This document shows, piece after piece, positions 16,119-24,796 of a DNA stretch of 64,000 bases (its first letter is position 1; every line of letters starts with the position of its first letter). Under the pieces are notes generated by a model. It was given only the letters and a program-made list of their open reading frames with translations, searched no databases and had not been told where the DNA came from. Where the stretch lies: contig NZ_JAAVTK010000010.1 in assembly GCF_012275535.1 (NCBI RefSeq), positions 124,001 to 188,000 of the forward strand. Direction: 5' to 3'. A program made the position numbers and the translations under genes. This DNA is from Hymenobacter artigasi (GTDB taxonomy: Bacteria; Bacteroidota; Bacteroidia; Cytophagales; Hymenobacteraceae).

Positions 16119-18368
16119 ATGGACAACTTATCCAGAAGGTTACTGCAAGCGTCGTGCGCCGTTGCCCTCACCGCCGCAATTGCCTCCCCGGCACAGGCGC
16201 AAAGCACGCGTAAGGACCTTAAAACCGGCAACAAGTTCTTCGAGCAGGAAAACTACCGCGCTGCCCTTCCATACTACGAAAAGGTATTGGCCAAAGACCC
16301 GAACAACGCCAAAGCGCTGTTCAACGCCGGCATTTCCTACATGTCTTTCGACAAGGAAAAGGCCAGCGACTACATCTACAAAGCGCAGAAGCTGAAGCCG
16401 AAAGTTTCGAAAGACGTGGAATACTGGCTCGGCCGGGTTGACCACCTCAACTACAACTTCGACGAGGCCGTGGCCCACTTTCAGGCCTACAATGCTACCC
16501 TGAAGAAGAACGACCAGCGCAAAGAAGAGCTGGCACAGCTCATTCAGCACAGCAAGAATGCCAAGGTGCAGTTCAACTCGCCCAAGGACATCTTCGTGAA
16601 GAACCTGGGTCCCACCATCAACACGCAGTTCTCGGAGCACAGCCCCGTAATTTCGTCGGATAACAAGATGCTCATTTTCACCTCGCGGGGTGAGAACGTG
16701 ACCGGTGCTACCGGCAGCGTGAGCGACAAGAAAAATAAAAGTGTTGCCGCCGACGGTGAGTACTACGAAGATATCTTCGAAGCAACCCGCGTGGATGACG
16801 AGAACTGGCAGAAGCCCCGCTCGCTGAGCGGCGTGCTGAACGGTAAAGGCCACGATGCCTCCATCCAGCTATTCGACAACGATACCAAGATGTTGATGTA
16901 CCGTAACGATAACAACGGCGACATCTTCGTAACTGACAAAAGCGGCGGCGACTGGACGGCTCCTAAGTCCCTGGATGGCAACATCAACTCGAAAGCGTTC
17001 GAGTCGGATGCCTTCATCACGCCCGACGGCCTGACCATCTACTTCTCGACCGGCAAATACTCGGAAGATGGTACGCTGGACCTGTACACCTCGACCCGCA
17101 CTTCGACGGGTTCGGACTGGGGTACGGCCCGTTCACTGGGTGCCAACATCAACACCAAGTACGACGACGACAGCCCCTACCTGAGCAAGGACGGCAAGAC
17201 GCTATACTTCTCGTCGCGCGGCCACAACACCATGGGCGGCTACGACATTTTCAAGTCGGACTACGACGAAGCTGGCCGCAAGTGGGGCCCGGCCCAGAAC
17301 ATGGGCTACCCCGTGAACACGCCGGACGATGACTCCTACTACCGCCTGAGTCCCGATGGCTCGTATGCTTACCTGAGCTCGTACCGCATTGGCGGCTACG
17401 GTGAGAAGGACATCTACACCATCAATTACATCAAGAACGCCAACATCGTTGGTAAGGTGTTCTCGTCGAAAGACAGCACCACGGTAATTCCGGGTGTGGA
17501 GCTGGTGTTTAGTGGTTCGCAGGCTGACAAAACGGCTTTGAGCTTCCGCGACGTGACCAAGCCCGATGGTGCTTACCAGGTGGCCGTGCTTTCGGGCCGT
17601 ACCTACCAGGTAGCCGTTAGCAAGGATGGTAAGCCGATTGAGACGCAGGAGTTTGCCGTGCCGGTTTCGACGAACGACTCGACGACCATCACGAAGAACT
17701 TCTACATCAACTACGTAGATACGACGGCGACTGGCCTCTTCGCTACCAAGAACATCTACTTCGATACCGACAAGTACAAGCTGCGTCCGGAGTCGATTAC
17801 GACCCTGAAGGAAATCAGCCAGGTGCTGACGGCTAACCCCGGCATCAACATCTCGGTAGAAGGCCATTGCGACTCGCGTAACACCGACGAGTACAACATG
17901 GTACTCGGCCAGAACCGCGCCAACGCCGCCTTCAACTACCTGAAGAAGCAGGGCATTGCTGAGGCTCGCATGACGACCGTGAGCTACGGCGAGCGTCGTC
18001 CGGCCGCGCCGAACGATTCGCCTGAGAACATGCAGCTTAACCGCCGCGATGAGTTCAAAGTGGTGCTGAAGGAAGGCGAAACCATGCCGACCATGACGGC
18101 TCCAACCAGCGCTACCGGCACTGGCATGAGCGGTTCCACGACCACTACGACCACAACAGCTGTTCCGCTGAGCCCCGGCAAGAGCAAGGTAAAACTGGCT
18201 GATGGCACCAAGGTGAAGACCAAGGTGGACGAGGATTCGGACAAAGTGAAGGTTAAAACCAAAGGTAGCGCTGGTGAGAAGTCGAAGACCGTGACCAAAA
18301 ACGGTGAGCTCGATGCCAAAGCCAAAGACGCCAACGGCGAAAAAACCAAAGTGAAAGCCAAGAACTAA
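16119..18368 (+). CDS. OmpA-family protein, PorE-like (TPR, beta-propeller, CRD, OmpA)
   Basis: 749-residue exported protein. Domains in order: signal peptide (to about AQAQS, residue 28); TPR repeats about 30-140 (NYRAALPYYEKVLAKDP); a PD40/WD40-like beta-propeller about 170-440 with repeated 'DGxTxYFSS' blades; a carboxypeptidase-regulatory-like domain about 445-530; and an OmpA peptidoglycan-binding domain about 545-660 (SVEGHCDSRNTDEYN, LGQNRANAAFNYL). This architecture matches PorE, a type IX secretion component of Porphyromonas gingivalis, but Bacteroidota carry several paralogues, so orthology is unproven. Oddly, a Lys/Asp-rich low-complexity tail of about 65 residues follows the OmpA domain. 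ubiE and porT lie next on the same strand. Confidence 0.88.
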   Translation: MDNLSRRLLQASCAVALTAAIASPAQAQSTRKDLKTGNKFFEQENYRAALPYYEKVLAKDPNNAKALFNAGISYMSFDKEKASDYIYKAQKLKPKVSKDVEYWLGRVDHLNYNFDEAVAHFQAYNATLKKNDQRKEELAQLIQHSKNAKVQFNSPKDIFVKNLGPTINTQFSEHSPVISSDNKMLIFTSRGENVTGATGSVSDKKNKSVAADGEYYEDIFEATRVDDENWQKPRSLSGVLNGKGHDASIQLFDNDTKMLMYRNDNNGDIFVTDKSGGDWTAPKSLDGNINSKAFESDAFITPDGLTIYFSTGKYSEDGTLDLYTSTRTSTGSDWGTARSLGANINTKYDDDSPYLSKDGKTLYFSSRGHNTMGGYDIFKSDYDEAGRKWGPAQNMGYPVNTPDDDSYYRLSPDGSYAYLSSYRIGGYGEKDIYTINYIKNANIVGKVFSSKDSTTVIPGVELVFSGSQADKTALSFRDVTKPDGAYQVAVLSGRTYQVAVSKDGKPIETQEFAVPVSTNDSTTITKNFYINYVDTTATGLFATKNIYFDTDKYKLRPESITTLKEISQVLTANPGINISVEGHCDSRNTDEYNMVLGQNRANAAFNYLKKQGIAEARMTTVSYGERRPAAPNDSPENMQLNRRDEFKVVLKEGETMPTMTAPTSATGTGMSGSTTTTTTTAVPLSPGKSKVKLADGTKVKTKVDEDSDKVKVKTKGSAGEKSKTVTKNGELDAKAKDANGEKTKVKAKN

Positions 18369-18394
18369 TTATTGTTCAGGCAATTAAATTGGGA

Positions 18395-18428
18395 AGCGGG
18401 CCGGGCAGTTTGTCCGGCCCGCTTTTTA
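18395..18428 (+). terminator. Terminator after the OmpA-family gene
   Basis: 10-bp stem AGCGGGCCGG / CCGGCCCGCT with a 9-nt loop, followed by TTTTTATT. Confidence 0.8.
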
Positions 18429-18547
18429 TTATCACGCGTTCGGGGGCGCTGCCATTCTTTTATGGGGTTGCCCGCTAACAAACCAGCCCGATTGGGCGTT
18501 GGGGGAGAACAATTTTCCCGCTTCATTAACGTTCTTTGCGCCCGCAC

Positions 18548-19276
18548 ATGGCCGTCGTACCCTACAAAGACAATTCCGCCGATAAGAAATCGCAGGTTGC
18601 CCAGATGTTTAACTCCATCGCGGGCAAGTACGATTTTCTCAATCATTTTCTAAGCGCAGGCACCGACATTTACTGGCGGCGCAAAGCGGTAGATGAGTTG
18701 AAAGCCCTGCGCCCGGCCCGCATTCTGGATATTGCGACCGGTACTGCCGATTTCGCCATTGAAACCCTGCGGGCCGCCGCCCCCGATGCCCGGATAACGG
18801 GCGTTGACATCTCGGAAGGGATGCTGGAGGTGGGACGGCGCAAGCTGGCCGCCAAAGGCCTGGGCCACCGCATTCAGCTGGAGTTGGGCGACTCGGAGAA
18901 CCTGCCGTTTGAAGACGGTGAGTTTGACGCGGTGACGGCCTCTTTTGGGGTGCGCAACTTTGCGCATCTCGAAGCCGGTCTTTCCGAAATGTGGCGGGTA
19001 CTGCGGCCGGGGGGTAAGCTTGTTATCCTGGAATTCAGCAAGCCCAGCGCTTTTCCCTTTAAGCAAGCGTATAATTTTTATTTTAGTCGGGTACTGCCGG
19101 TCTTTGGCAAGATGATTTCCAAAGACCAGTCGGCGTATACCTATCTGCCGGCCTCGGTGCAGGCCTTCCCCGACGGTCCCGATTTCCTGGCTATTCTCGC
19201 TAAGGTCGGCTTCAAAGAACCTGCATGGCAACCACTCACCTTCGGAATAAGCTCCATTTACACCGCGCAGAAGTAA
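18548..19276 (+). CDS. menG: Demethylmenaquinone methyltransferase UbiE/MenG
   Basis: SAM-dependent methyltransferase making the last step of menaquinone synthesis (also called UbiE). Family signatures are present: MFNSIAGKYDFLNHFLS near the N-terminus, the SAM motif ILDIATGTADFAIE, and FGVRNFAHLEAGLSEMWRVLRPGG followed by FSKPSAFPFK. 242 residues is the usual length. I chose ATG at 18548 (MAVVPYKDN) over the ATG at 18536, which adds only four residues. The 3' end overlaps porT by 52 bp, suggesting translational coupling. Confidence 0.95.
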   Translation: MAVVPYKDNSADKKSQVAQMFNSIAGKYDFLNHFLSAGTDIYWRRKAVDELKALRPARILDIATGTADFAIETLRAAAPDARITGVDISEGMLEVGRRKLAAKGLGHRIQLELGDSENLPFEDGEFDAVTASFGVRNFAHLEAGLSEMWRVLRPGGKLVILEFSKPSAFPFKQAYNFYFSRVLPVFGKMISKDQSAYTYLPASVQAFPDGPDFLAILAKVGFKEPAWQPLTFGISSIYTAQK

Positions 19277-20028
19277 AGCGCCTGCTGCTGCTGGGCTTGC
19301 TGGCGCTGCTGCTGCCCACGGCCGCAATGGCACAGCGCAAAGCTCAGTCGCGGGCCAACCGGGGCAAAAACGGCACTATTAAATCCATCACGGTGCAGAA
19401 CCTGCCGGGCTACGATGACCGGTGGTTTCACCCGGGTATGTACATCAGCGGCTCGGCTTCGCGGTTTGTGATTGAGCAATCGAGCAATTACATCTCCAGC
19501 CAGTACGTGACGGCCAATTCCATCTACAGCCCGAGTCTGGGGGTAGGTTTTATTGGCGATGCGCGGCTTGGCGGGCCCCGCTCACCGTTTATTTTTCGCT
19601 TTGCGCCCGGGGTAAATTTCCTGACGCGGAAGGTGGAATTCACGCCGCGCAACTACCCGGTGCCGGACTCCATTGTGACGCAGGAAGTGACCTCGACGGT
19701 GGTGCAGTTTCCGCTGCTGATTAAATATCAGTCGGACCGGCGGCGCAATGCGCGGATGTATATGATTGCCGGTATCAGCCCGAGCATCACGGCCAGCAAC
19801 CGCCGCAGCGACCCGTTGCGCAACCAACTGCAGGCGCTCAACAGCGACCTGACGCTGGAGTATGGCGTGGGCCTGGACCTGTTCTACCCGCTGTTTAAGC
19901 TGGCGCCGGAGCTGCGGTTTTCGCACGGCCTGAAAAACCTGCTGGTAGGGCACAACGATGTGTTCAGCAACAGCTTGCAGTACATGAGCACCAATTCGGT
20001 GACGCTGTACATCAATATTCAAAACTAA
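19225..20028 (+). CDS. porT: PorT family outer-membrane protein, type IX secretion
   Basis: Beta-barrel-like protein of the PorT family, needed for type IX secretion and, in gliding species, motility. The N-terminus carries a signal peptide with a long basic n-region (EVKRLLLLGLLALLLPTAAMAQ). The mature part has family blocks NLPGYDDRWFHPGMYISG, an RFAPGVNFLTRKVEF strand and the C-terminal LRFSHGLKNLLVG. The only usable ATG (19225) lies inside menG, giving a 52-bp overlap in another frame. The ubiE-porT neighbourhood is, to my knowledge, common in Bacteroidota. The product should act in the outer membrane. Confidence 0.87.
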   Translation: MATTHLRNKLHLHRAEVKRLLLLGLLALLLPTAAMAQRKAQSRANRGKNGTIKSITVQNLPGYDDRWFHPGMYISGSASRFVIEQSSNYISSQYVTANSIYSPSLGVGFIGDARLGGPRSPFIFRFAPGVNFLTRKVEFTPRNYPVPDSIVTQEVTSTVVQFPLLIKYQSDRRRNARMYMIAGISPSITASNRRSDPLRNQLQALNSDLTLEYGVGLDLFYPLFKLAPELRFSHGLKNLLVGHNDVFSNSLQYMSTNSVTLYINIQN

Positions 20029-20039
20029 TCTTTCAGTAG

Positions 20040-20099
20040 TCGGTATTGGGGAGCCGGCAGTTGGATAAATATGTCCGACTGCTGGTTTCTTAATACCGA
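20040..20099. repeat. Imperfect inverted repeat after porT
   Basis: TCGGTATTGGGGAGCCGGCA at 20040 pairs imperfectly with the segment at 20077-20099 ending TTAATACCGA. It may serve as a porT terminator or 5' structure for the SDR gene; no strong T-run follows. Confidence 0.5.
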
Positions 20100-20116
20100 T
20101 TTCTTATTTCAACAAA

Positions 20117-20863
20117 ATGAAAACTGCTTTCGTAACCGGCGCATCGTCGGGCATTGGCCGGGCTACGGCCGTGGCGCTGGCCAAGGCCGGCTACCAACTG
20201 GTGGTGACCGGGCGGCGCCGTGAGCGGCTGGATGAGCTGGTGGCAGAGCTGGCCCCCGTGCCGGTGCACGTGCTCACGTTCGACGTGCGCGACCGGGCGG
20301 CGGTGGATGCGGCCGTGGCCACCTTGCCCGAGGCACTGCGTGCTCCCGATGTGCTGGTGAATAATGCCGGTGGCGCGCACGGCCTGAATCCCATTCAGGC
20401 CGGCGACCCGGCCGACTGGGACCAAATGCTGGATTCCAACGTACGCGGCCTGCTGAACGTGACCCACGCCCTGCTGCCGGGCATGACGGCCCGCCAAACA
20501 GGCTTCATCCTGAACATTGGCTCCATTGCCGGGCAGGAAGCGTATGCCAACGGCAACGTGTATTGCGCCACCAAGGCCGCCGTGCAGATGCTCACCAAAA
20601 CTATGCGCCTCGACCTCCTGCCCACCGGTGTGCGGGTAGCCGAGGTGAACCCCGGAGCCGTGGAAACCGAGTTCTCGCAGGTGCGCTTCAAGGGCGATGA
20701 GGCGCGGGCAGCCAAAGTGTACGAAGGGTTTGAGCCGCTGAAGCCCGAGGATATTGCCGAGGTGATTGTGTTTATGGTGACGCGCCCGCCGCACGTAACC
20801 ATTGCCGAAGTGCTGGTGCTGGCTGGCGCGCAGGGCGCGGCCACCACGATTAACCGGAAGTAA
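20117..20863 (+). CDS. Short-chain dehydrogenase/reductase, YdfG-like
   Basis: Classical SDR oxidoreductase using NAD(P)H. Cofactor motif TGASSGIG (7-14), the TGRRRERL segment whose basic residues after the second strand favour NADP(H), NNAG (82-85), catalytic Ser136 (IGSIAGQ), Tyr149 and Lys153 (YCATK). The closest recognisable subgroup is YdfG / serine 3-dehydrogenase-like (NPGAVETEFSQVRFKGD), which acts on 3-hydroxy acids, but substrate cannot be assigned firmly. 248 residues, full length. Start is ATG. It ends at a bidirectional terminator shared with the convergent hydrolase gene. Confidence 0.92.
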   Translation: MKTAFVTGASSGIGRATAVALAKAGYQLVVTGRRRERLDELVAELAPVPVHVLTFDVRDRAAVDAAVATLPEALRAPDVLVNNAGGAHGLNPIQAGDPADWDQMLDSNVRGLLNVTHALLPGMTARQTGFILNIGSIAGQEAYANGNVYCATKAAVQMLTKTMRLDLLPTGVRVAEVNPGAVETEFSQVRFKGDEARAAKVYEGFEPLKPEDIAEVIVFMVTRPPHVTIAEVLVLAGAQGAATTINRK

Positions 20864-20874
20864 TCGGCTTGGAA

Positions 20875-20925
20875 TAAAAAAGCCCCGCTGGCTGCTTTAA
20901 AGCGTAGCTAGCGGGGCTTTTTTTA
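20875..20925. terminator. Bidirectional terminator, SDR / hydrolase
   Basis: AAAAAAGCCCCGCT pairs with AGCGGGGCTTTTTT around a 20-nt loop. It overlaps the last bases of the convergent hydrolase gene. Confidence 0.85.
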
Positions 20926-21576
20926 TTGCTCTGAAACAGCCAGCTTTTCCAGGATGGCGCGGTTCAATTCGTGTTTGCCGGGGAAAGTGACGAGGTGCGT
21001 CAAAGCGGCGAATTGTTCAAGATATTGGAACTGCTGTTCTGCCTGGGTGAGGGTGATGTATTCGTCATCAGAACCGATAACAATGGTTAGCCTAAGGGCG
21101 TGCAGGAGGCTTTGTGCCACGGTGGCATCTATATCATCGGGAAAGCTGCCGGCCCATAGGACAAGGTGAGCGGGCCTGAAACGCGCGTGCGTCAGCCAGC
21201 GGCTGACCGTGGCGGTACCCTGCGAAAAGCCCAACACGGTGACTTGCACATCGGGCGGGCACTGCGGTAGCACGACTGCAGCCAGCTGGTTGAGGAAATT
21301 GACGTGGTCGTCGATTTCGTGCAGGCGGTCGTCGCGGGTCATCCAGCTGGCACCCACGCGGCCGCCGTTGCCGCTGAGGTAAAAGCGGGAGAGGCCTTCG
21401 GGGGCGATGATGACGGTGGTGGGGTCGGCTTCGACTAAAAAAGCAAAGTGCCGGATAAAGTACGCGGCCAGCTGCCCGTAGCCGTGGCAGACAAACCACA
21501 CACGGCGCGTTTGGGCCGATAATTCGCCCAGCTGCTGGTAGCGGGCCGTGCGGGCAACGGTGAGGTGGTGCTCCAT
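20923..21576 (-). CDS. Alpha/beta hydrolase (esterase/phospholipase-like)
   Basis: 217-residue hydrolase of the carboxylesterase/phospholipase type. The oxyanion region is FVCHGYGQLA, the nucleophile elbow is GFSQG, an Asp is supplied near GSDDEYIT, and the His lies in FPGKHELNRA. No signal peptide, so probably cytoplasmic. Natural substrate unknown. Start is ATG. It is followed 18 bp upstream (minus-strand order) by cytidine deaminase, so cdd and this gene probably form one transcript. The stop codon falls inside the bidirectional terminator. Confidence 0.85.
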   Translation of the reverse strand: MEHHLTVARTARYQQLGELSAQTRRVWFVCHGYGQLAAYFIRHFAFLVEADPTTVIIAPEGLSRFYLSGNGGRVGASWMTRDDRLHEIDDHVNFLNQLAAVVLPQCPPDVQVTVLGFSQGTATVSRWLTHARFRPAHLVLWAGSFPDDIDATVAQSLLHALRLTIVIGSDDEYITLTQAEQQFQYLEQFAALTHLVTFPGKHELNRAILEKLAVSEQ

Positions 21577-21594
21577 AAAAACCGAGGGGGCCGG

Positions 21595-22095
21595 CTACCC
21601 GGCGGGCGGCAGGTCATCGGCCGAGAAGCAGAAGGGCATGAGGGCGCTGAGGGCGCTGAAGCGCAGAATGGTGCCATCGCGACTGGGGAGCAGCAGCGGA
21701 ATGGGCTGGCCCTGGCGCGTTTCGTATTCCAGCATCACCTGGCGGCAGGCCCCGCAGGGCATGGCGGGGCCAAAATCGCCGTGATTGGGGCGGGCAGCCA
21801 CGGCCATGCCCACGATGGGCGCGTGGCCGGGCTGCGCGGCGGCGAGGCCAAACAAGGCCGTGCGCTCGGCGCACAGGCCGGAGGGATAGGCAGCATTTTC
21901 CTGATTGGTGCCCTTGAAAATAGTGCCATCGGCGAGGAGCAGCGCGGCCCCAACGTGGAAGCCGGAATAAGGCGCGTAGGCATGCGTGGTGGCATCGCGG
22001 GCGGCCTGCCAGGTAGTTTGCTCGGCGGGGGTGAGGTCGGTAGCGGCGTCCAGCTCTTCGAAGGTAATAAGCTGCTGGCGGGAATTGCGGGCCAT
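21595..22095 (-). CDS. cdd: Cytidine deaminase
   Basis: Zinc enzyme that deaminates cytidine and deoxycytidine to uridine forms in pyrimidine salvage. The zinc-site motifs are CAERTA (Cys75, catalytic Glu77) and PCGACRQ (Cys114, Cys117); the substrate segment is GAALLLADGTIFKGTNQENAA. 166 residues is close to homotetrameric enzymes of the family, with a slightly longer N-terminus. Start is ATG, preceded by a variant -7 box TACCTTCG at 22117-22124. It is the first gene of a likely two-gene unit with the hydrolase. Confidence 0.94.
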   Translation of the reverse strand: MARNSRQQLITFEELDAATDLTPAEQTTWQAARDATTHAYAPYSGFHVGAALLLADGTIFKGTNQENAAYPSGLCAERTALFGLAAAQPGHAPIVGMAVAARPNHGDFGPAMPCGACRQVMLEYETRQGQPIPLLLPSRDGTILRFSALSALMPFCFSADDLPPAG

Positions 22096-22116
22096 GTGGA
22101 TGGGATTAGGGGGCGG

Positions 22117-22124
22117 CGAAGGTA
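22117..22124 (-). promoter_or_regulatory. Variant -7 box for cdd
   Basis: TACCTTCG on the minus strand, 21 nt before the cdd ATG, the same variant seen before the cyclophilin gene. Confidence 0.4.
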
Positions 22125-22212
22125 ATACGTTGGGCTTAATGAGGAAGGAATAATTTAAGAAACGGAATAGCTTTTTTATAAATTCTGATTTGGCGTGGTT
22201 GCGGGCCGCACT

Positions 22213-22378
22213 TGCCGTTGGCTGCAGTTTAGCGCGCAGCGCGTAACTGCTGGCTGATTGGTGATGCTAGTCTGCGACTCGCTTACCGGGATTGCCGCTT
22301 TGCGGCAGCGAGTTGCAAACTCGCGTTACGGGTTAGCCAGCAGTTACGCGCTGCGCGCTAAACTGCTGCCAGCGGCAA
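22213..22378. repeat. Composite nested palindrome (family E)
   Basis: Outer arms of about 45 bp, 22213-22257 and 22334-22378, share AGTTTAGCGCGCAGCGCGTA and its complement with few mismatches. The loop holds a second structure, including TGCCGCTTTGCGGCA and TCGC/GCGA words. It fills most of the 324-bp divergent gap between cdd and the saccharopine dehydrogenase gene; the rest carries the two promoter boxes. Confidence 0.85.
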
Positions 22379-22407
22379 TGCCTCATCCCTCATTAAGCGC
22401 AGCGTTC

Positions 22408-22415
22408 TACTTTTG
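22408..22415 (+). promoter_or_regulatory. -7 promoter box for saccharopine dehydrogenase
   Basis: TACTTTTG with only 4 nt to the ATG at 22420, implying a leaderless transcript. It also argues against the longer open frame starting at 22258. Confidence 0.55.
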
Positions 22416-22419
22416 CCGC

Positions 22420-23766
22420 ATGACTTCCCGCCTTTTGCTCCTCGGGGCCGGCCGCTCGGCCTCGTCCCTTATCCAGTACTTATTGCGCCACGCGCCTACC
22501 GAAAACTGGTATCTGACCGTAGCCGATGTGAACCCGGCGCATCTGGTTCCGGTGCTGGCGGCTCACACCGAGTACGCCCGCGCCGTGCCTTTCGACCTGG
22601 CCGATGAGGCCCAGCTGGAGGAGCTGGTGAGCCAGGCCGATGCCGTGATTTCGATGCTGCCGGCCGCCCTGCACCCAGTGGTGGCGCGGGCCTGCGTGCG
22701 CCAGGGCCGCCACCTGGCCACGGCCAGCTACGTGAGCCCCGAGATTCGGGCGCTGCACGACGAGGCGGAGGCAGCCGGCGTGACGCTGCTCATGGAGTGC
22801 GGCCTGGACCCGGGCCTCGACCATATGTCGGCGATGCGGGCCATTGCGCATATCCGGAAGCGGGGCGGAGTCATTACGAGCTTCAAGAGCTACTGCGGGG
22901 GGCTGCTGGCTCCGGCAGCGGAAGGCGATAATCCCTGGAAATACAAGTTCACCTGGAACCCGCGCAACGTGGTGCTGGCGGGCCAGGGCACGGCTAAATT
23001 TCTGGAGAACGGGTTGCCGCGCTTCATCCCATACCAGCAGCTTTTTAGTCGGATTGAGACGTTGACATTGCCCGAATACGGCGAGTTTGAAGGCTACGCC
23101 AACCGGGATTCGCTGAGCTACCGTGCGTCGTATGGGCTGGAGGATATTCCGACCATCCTGCGCGGGACGCTGCGGCGGCCGGGCTACTGCGCCGCCTGGC
23201 AAGCCCTCGTGCGCCTCGGCCTGACCGATGACTCGGTGAACCTCGACAACCCCGCCACCATGACCTGGGCTGAGCTGGTGGAGGCTTATCTACCCATATC
23301 ACTCATCCCGCACCTCGACCTGGCGGCGCGGGTGGCCACCTACCTCGGCCTGAACCCCACCGGCGACGAAATGGCCCGCCTGCACTGGCTGGACCTCTTT
23401 TCGGACCGGCCCGTGGGCCATGCTCACGCCACGCCGGCCCAATTGCTGGAGCGCCTGCTGGCCGAAAAGTGGCAGCTACAACCTCACGACAAGGACCTGA
23501 TTGTGATGCAGCACCTTTTCGAGTTTGAGTTGAACGGCACCACGCACCGCCTCACGTCGTCGCTGGCGGTGGAGGGCGACGACGCCACCCACACCGGCAT
23601 GGCCAAAACCGTGGGCCTGCCCCTGGGCATGGCCGTGCGCCGCCTGCTGCGCGGCGAAGTGCCCCAGCGTGGCGTGCTGATTCCGGTGGGAGCCGGCTTA
23701 TACGAGCCCATTCTGGACGAGCTGGCCGCCGATTACGGCATCCGCTTCGACGAAGAAGAAGCATAG
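22420..23766 (+). CDS. Saccharopine dehydrogenase family protein
   Basis: NAD(P)-dependent oxidoreductase of the LYS9-like saccharopine dehydrogenase family, which interconverts saccharopine and glutamate plus aminoadipate semialdehyde in lysine metabolism. The N-terminal Rossmann motif is LLLGAGRSASSLIQYL; later blocks include ASYVSPEIRALH, ECGLDPGLDHMSAM and FKSYCGGLLAP, which are strongly family-specific. The C-terminal domain runs to about residue 440. ATG at 22420 lies 4 nt after a TACTTTTG box; the longer open frame begins inside a palindrome and has no family similarity. 448 residues. The neighbour downstream is an unrelated ABC pair. Confidence 0.92.
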   Translation: MTSRLLLLGAGRSASSLIQYLLRHAPTENWYLTVADVNPAHLVPVLAAHTEYARAVPFDLADEAQLEELVSQADAVISMLPAALHPVVARACVRQGRHLATASYVSPEIRALHDEAEAAGVTLLMECGLDPGLDHMSAMRAIAHIRKRGGVITSFKSYCGGLLAPAAEGDNPWKYKFTWNPRNVVLAGQGTAKFLENGLPRFIPYQQLFSRIETLTLPEYGEFEGYANRDSLSYRASYGLEDIPTILRGTLRRPGYCAAWQALVRLGLTDDSVNLDNPATMTWAELVEAYLPISLIPHLDLAARVATYLGLNPTGDEMARLHWLDLFSDRPVGHAHATPAQLLERLLAEKWQLQPHDKDLIVMQHLFEFELNGTTHRLTSSLAVEGDDATHTGMAKTVGLPLGMAVRRLLRGEVPQRGVLIPVGAGLYEPILDELAADYGIRFDEEEA

Positions 23767-23815
23767 TGAAAACGGCCGGACAATACGCGGCTGTAATAGG
23801 GCGTTGGGGGGCGGC

Positions 23816-24796
23816 ATGAAGGCACTCGGGGCTTATTTGAAAATGCGCCTGACACTGCTGCTCCGGCTGCTACGCGAAGTTGGCTGGCTGCGGCTGGCGC
23901 TGCTGGCCCCGGTGCTGCTGGCAGCCGTGGGCCGTGGGCTGGTGCTGGCCGGCACGCACCCGGCGGGCCAATGGGCGGTGCCTTTTTTGACTTTCCTGCT
24001 GCTGGCATCGGCCCATCGGCAGCGGGCCGATTTGCGTTTTCTGGACACCAGCGCGCCGCGCTTCCGGCGCTGGCTGGCCGTGGAATATCTGCTGGTGGCA
24101 CTGCCCGTCGCAGTGGCCCTGGCCAGCTTTCATGACTGGGGTGCGGCCCTGCTCACGCTGGCCCTGCCCGGCCTGGCGGCGTGGCTGCCCGCGCGCCGCG
24201 AAAGCCAGCGCGTGCGGCACCGCGCCCGTAGCCTGTTTCGGAGCGAGGCGTTTGAATGGGTGAGCGGGCTGCGGGCCGGCGGGCTGTGGGTGTGGCCGGT
24301 GCTGCTGGCCGGGGCAGTTTGGCAATATCCATCGCCGCTGGGGCCGGGCGTGGCCTTGGTGGTGTGGCTATTTATTTTGCTGGCCTGCTACGGCACTCCT
24401 GAACCGGTGACTATGCTGGTGCTGGCGGCGCGCACGCCAAAGCAGTTTCTGCGGCGGCGGCTGGGGCTGGGCGTGGGCTACGCGGCACTCTCGGCCGCCC
24501 CTTTTTTCTGGCTGCTGGCAGCGGGGCCGGCCGGTAGGGGTGGGGCAGTGGTCGTGGCCGCGTTCTGGCTGGCGCTGGTGGCGCTGCTCATTCTTACCAA
24601 GTATGCGTTCTACCCCAACGCCGTGCACATCCGCACCACGCAGGCGCTGGTGGTGGGCGTAGCGCTCACCCTGATGGCTCATCCGGTGTATCCGGTGCTG
24701 CTGCTGGTAGCGGTGGGCGGCTTAATCTGGCAGAGCCAGCGGCGGCTGCGGGCAGTGTTGGGGGAAGGGAATCGGGAGTTAAAAGTTGAGAGTTAA
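23816..24796 (+). CDS. Probable ABC-2-type exporter permease
   Basis: 326-residue multi-pass membrane protein. About eight hydrophobic segments are visible, for example LALLAPVLLAAVGRGLVLA, WAVPFLTFLLLAS, YLLVALPVAVALA, VALVVWLFILLACYG, PFFWLLAAG and VVVAAFWLALVALLIL. No family signature is recognised with certainty; the permease call rests on the ABC ATPase gene 45 bp downstream on the same strand. ATG at 23816 is preferred over one four codons upstream. The last six residues and the stop (24794-24796) lie in the word-hairpin 24777-24831, so the native C-terminus may have been replaced. Confidence 0.7.
   Translation: MKALGAYLKMRLTLLLRLLREVGWLRLALLAPVLLAAVGRGLVLAGTHPAGQWAVPFLTFLLLASAHRQRADLRFLDTSAPRFRRWLAVEYLLVALPVAVALASFHDWGAALLTLALPGLAAWLPARRESQRVRHRARSLFRSEAFEWVSGLRAGGLWVWPVLLAGAVWQYPSPLGPGVALVVWLFILLACYGTPEPVTMLVLAARTPKQFLRRRLGLGVGYAALSAAPFFWLLAAGPAGRGGAVVVAAFWLALVALLILTKYAFYPNAVHIRTTQALVVGVALTLMAHPVYPVLLLVAVGGLIWQSQRRLRAVLGEGNRELKVES

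Noticed and set aside
22258..22419. Longer N-terminus for saccharopine dehydrogenase
   Set aside because: The extra codons lie in a palindrome and upstream of the -7 box, with no family similarity.
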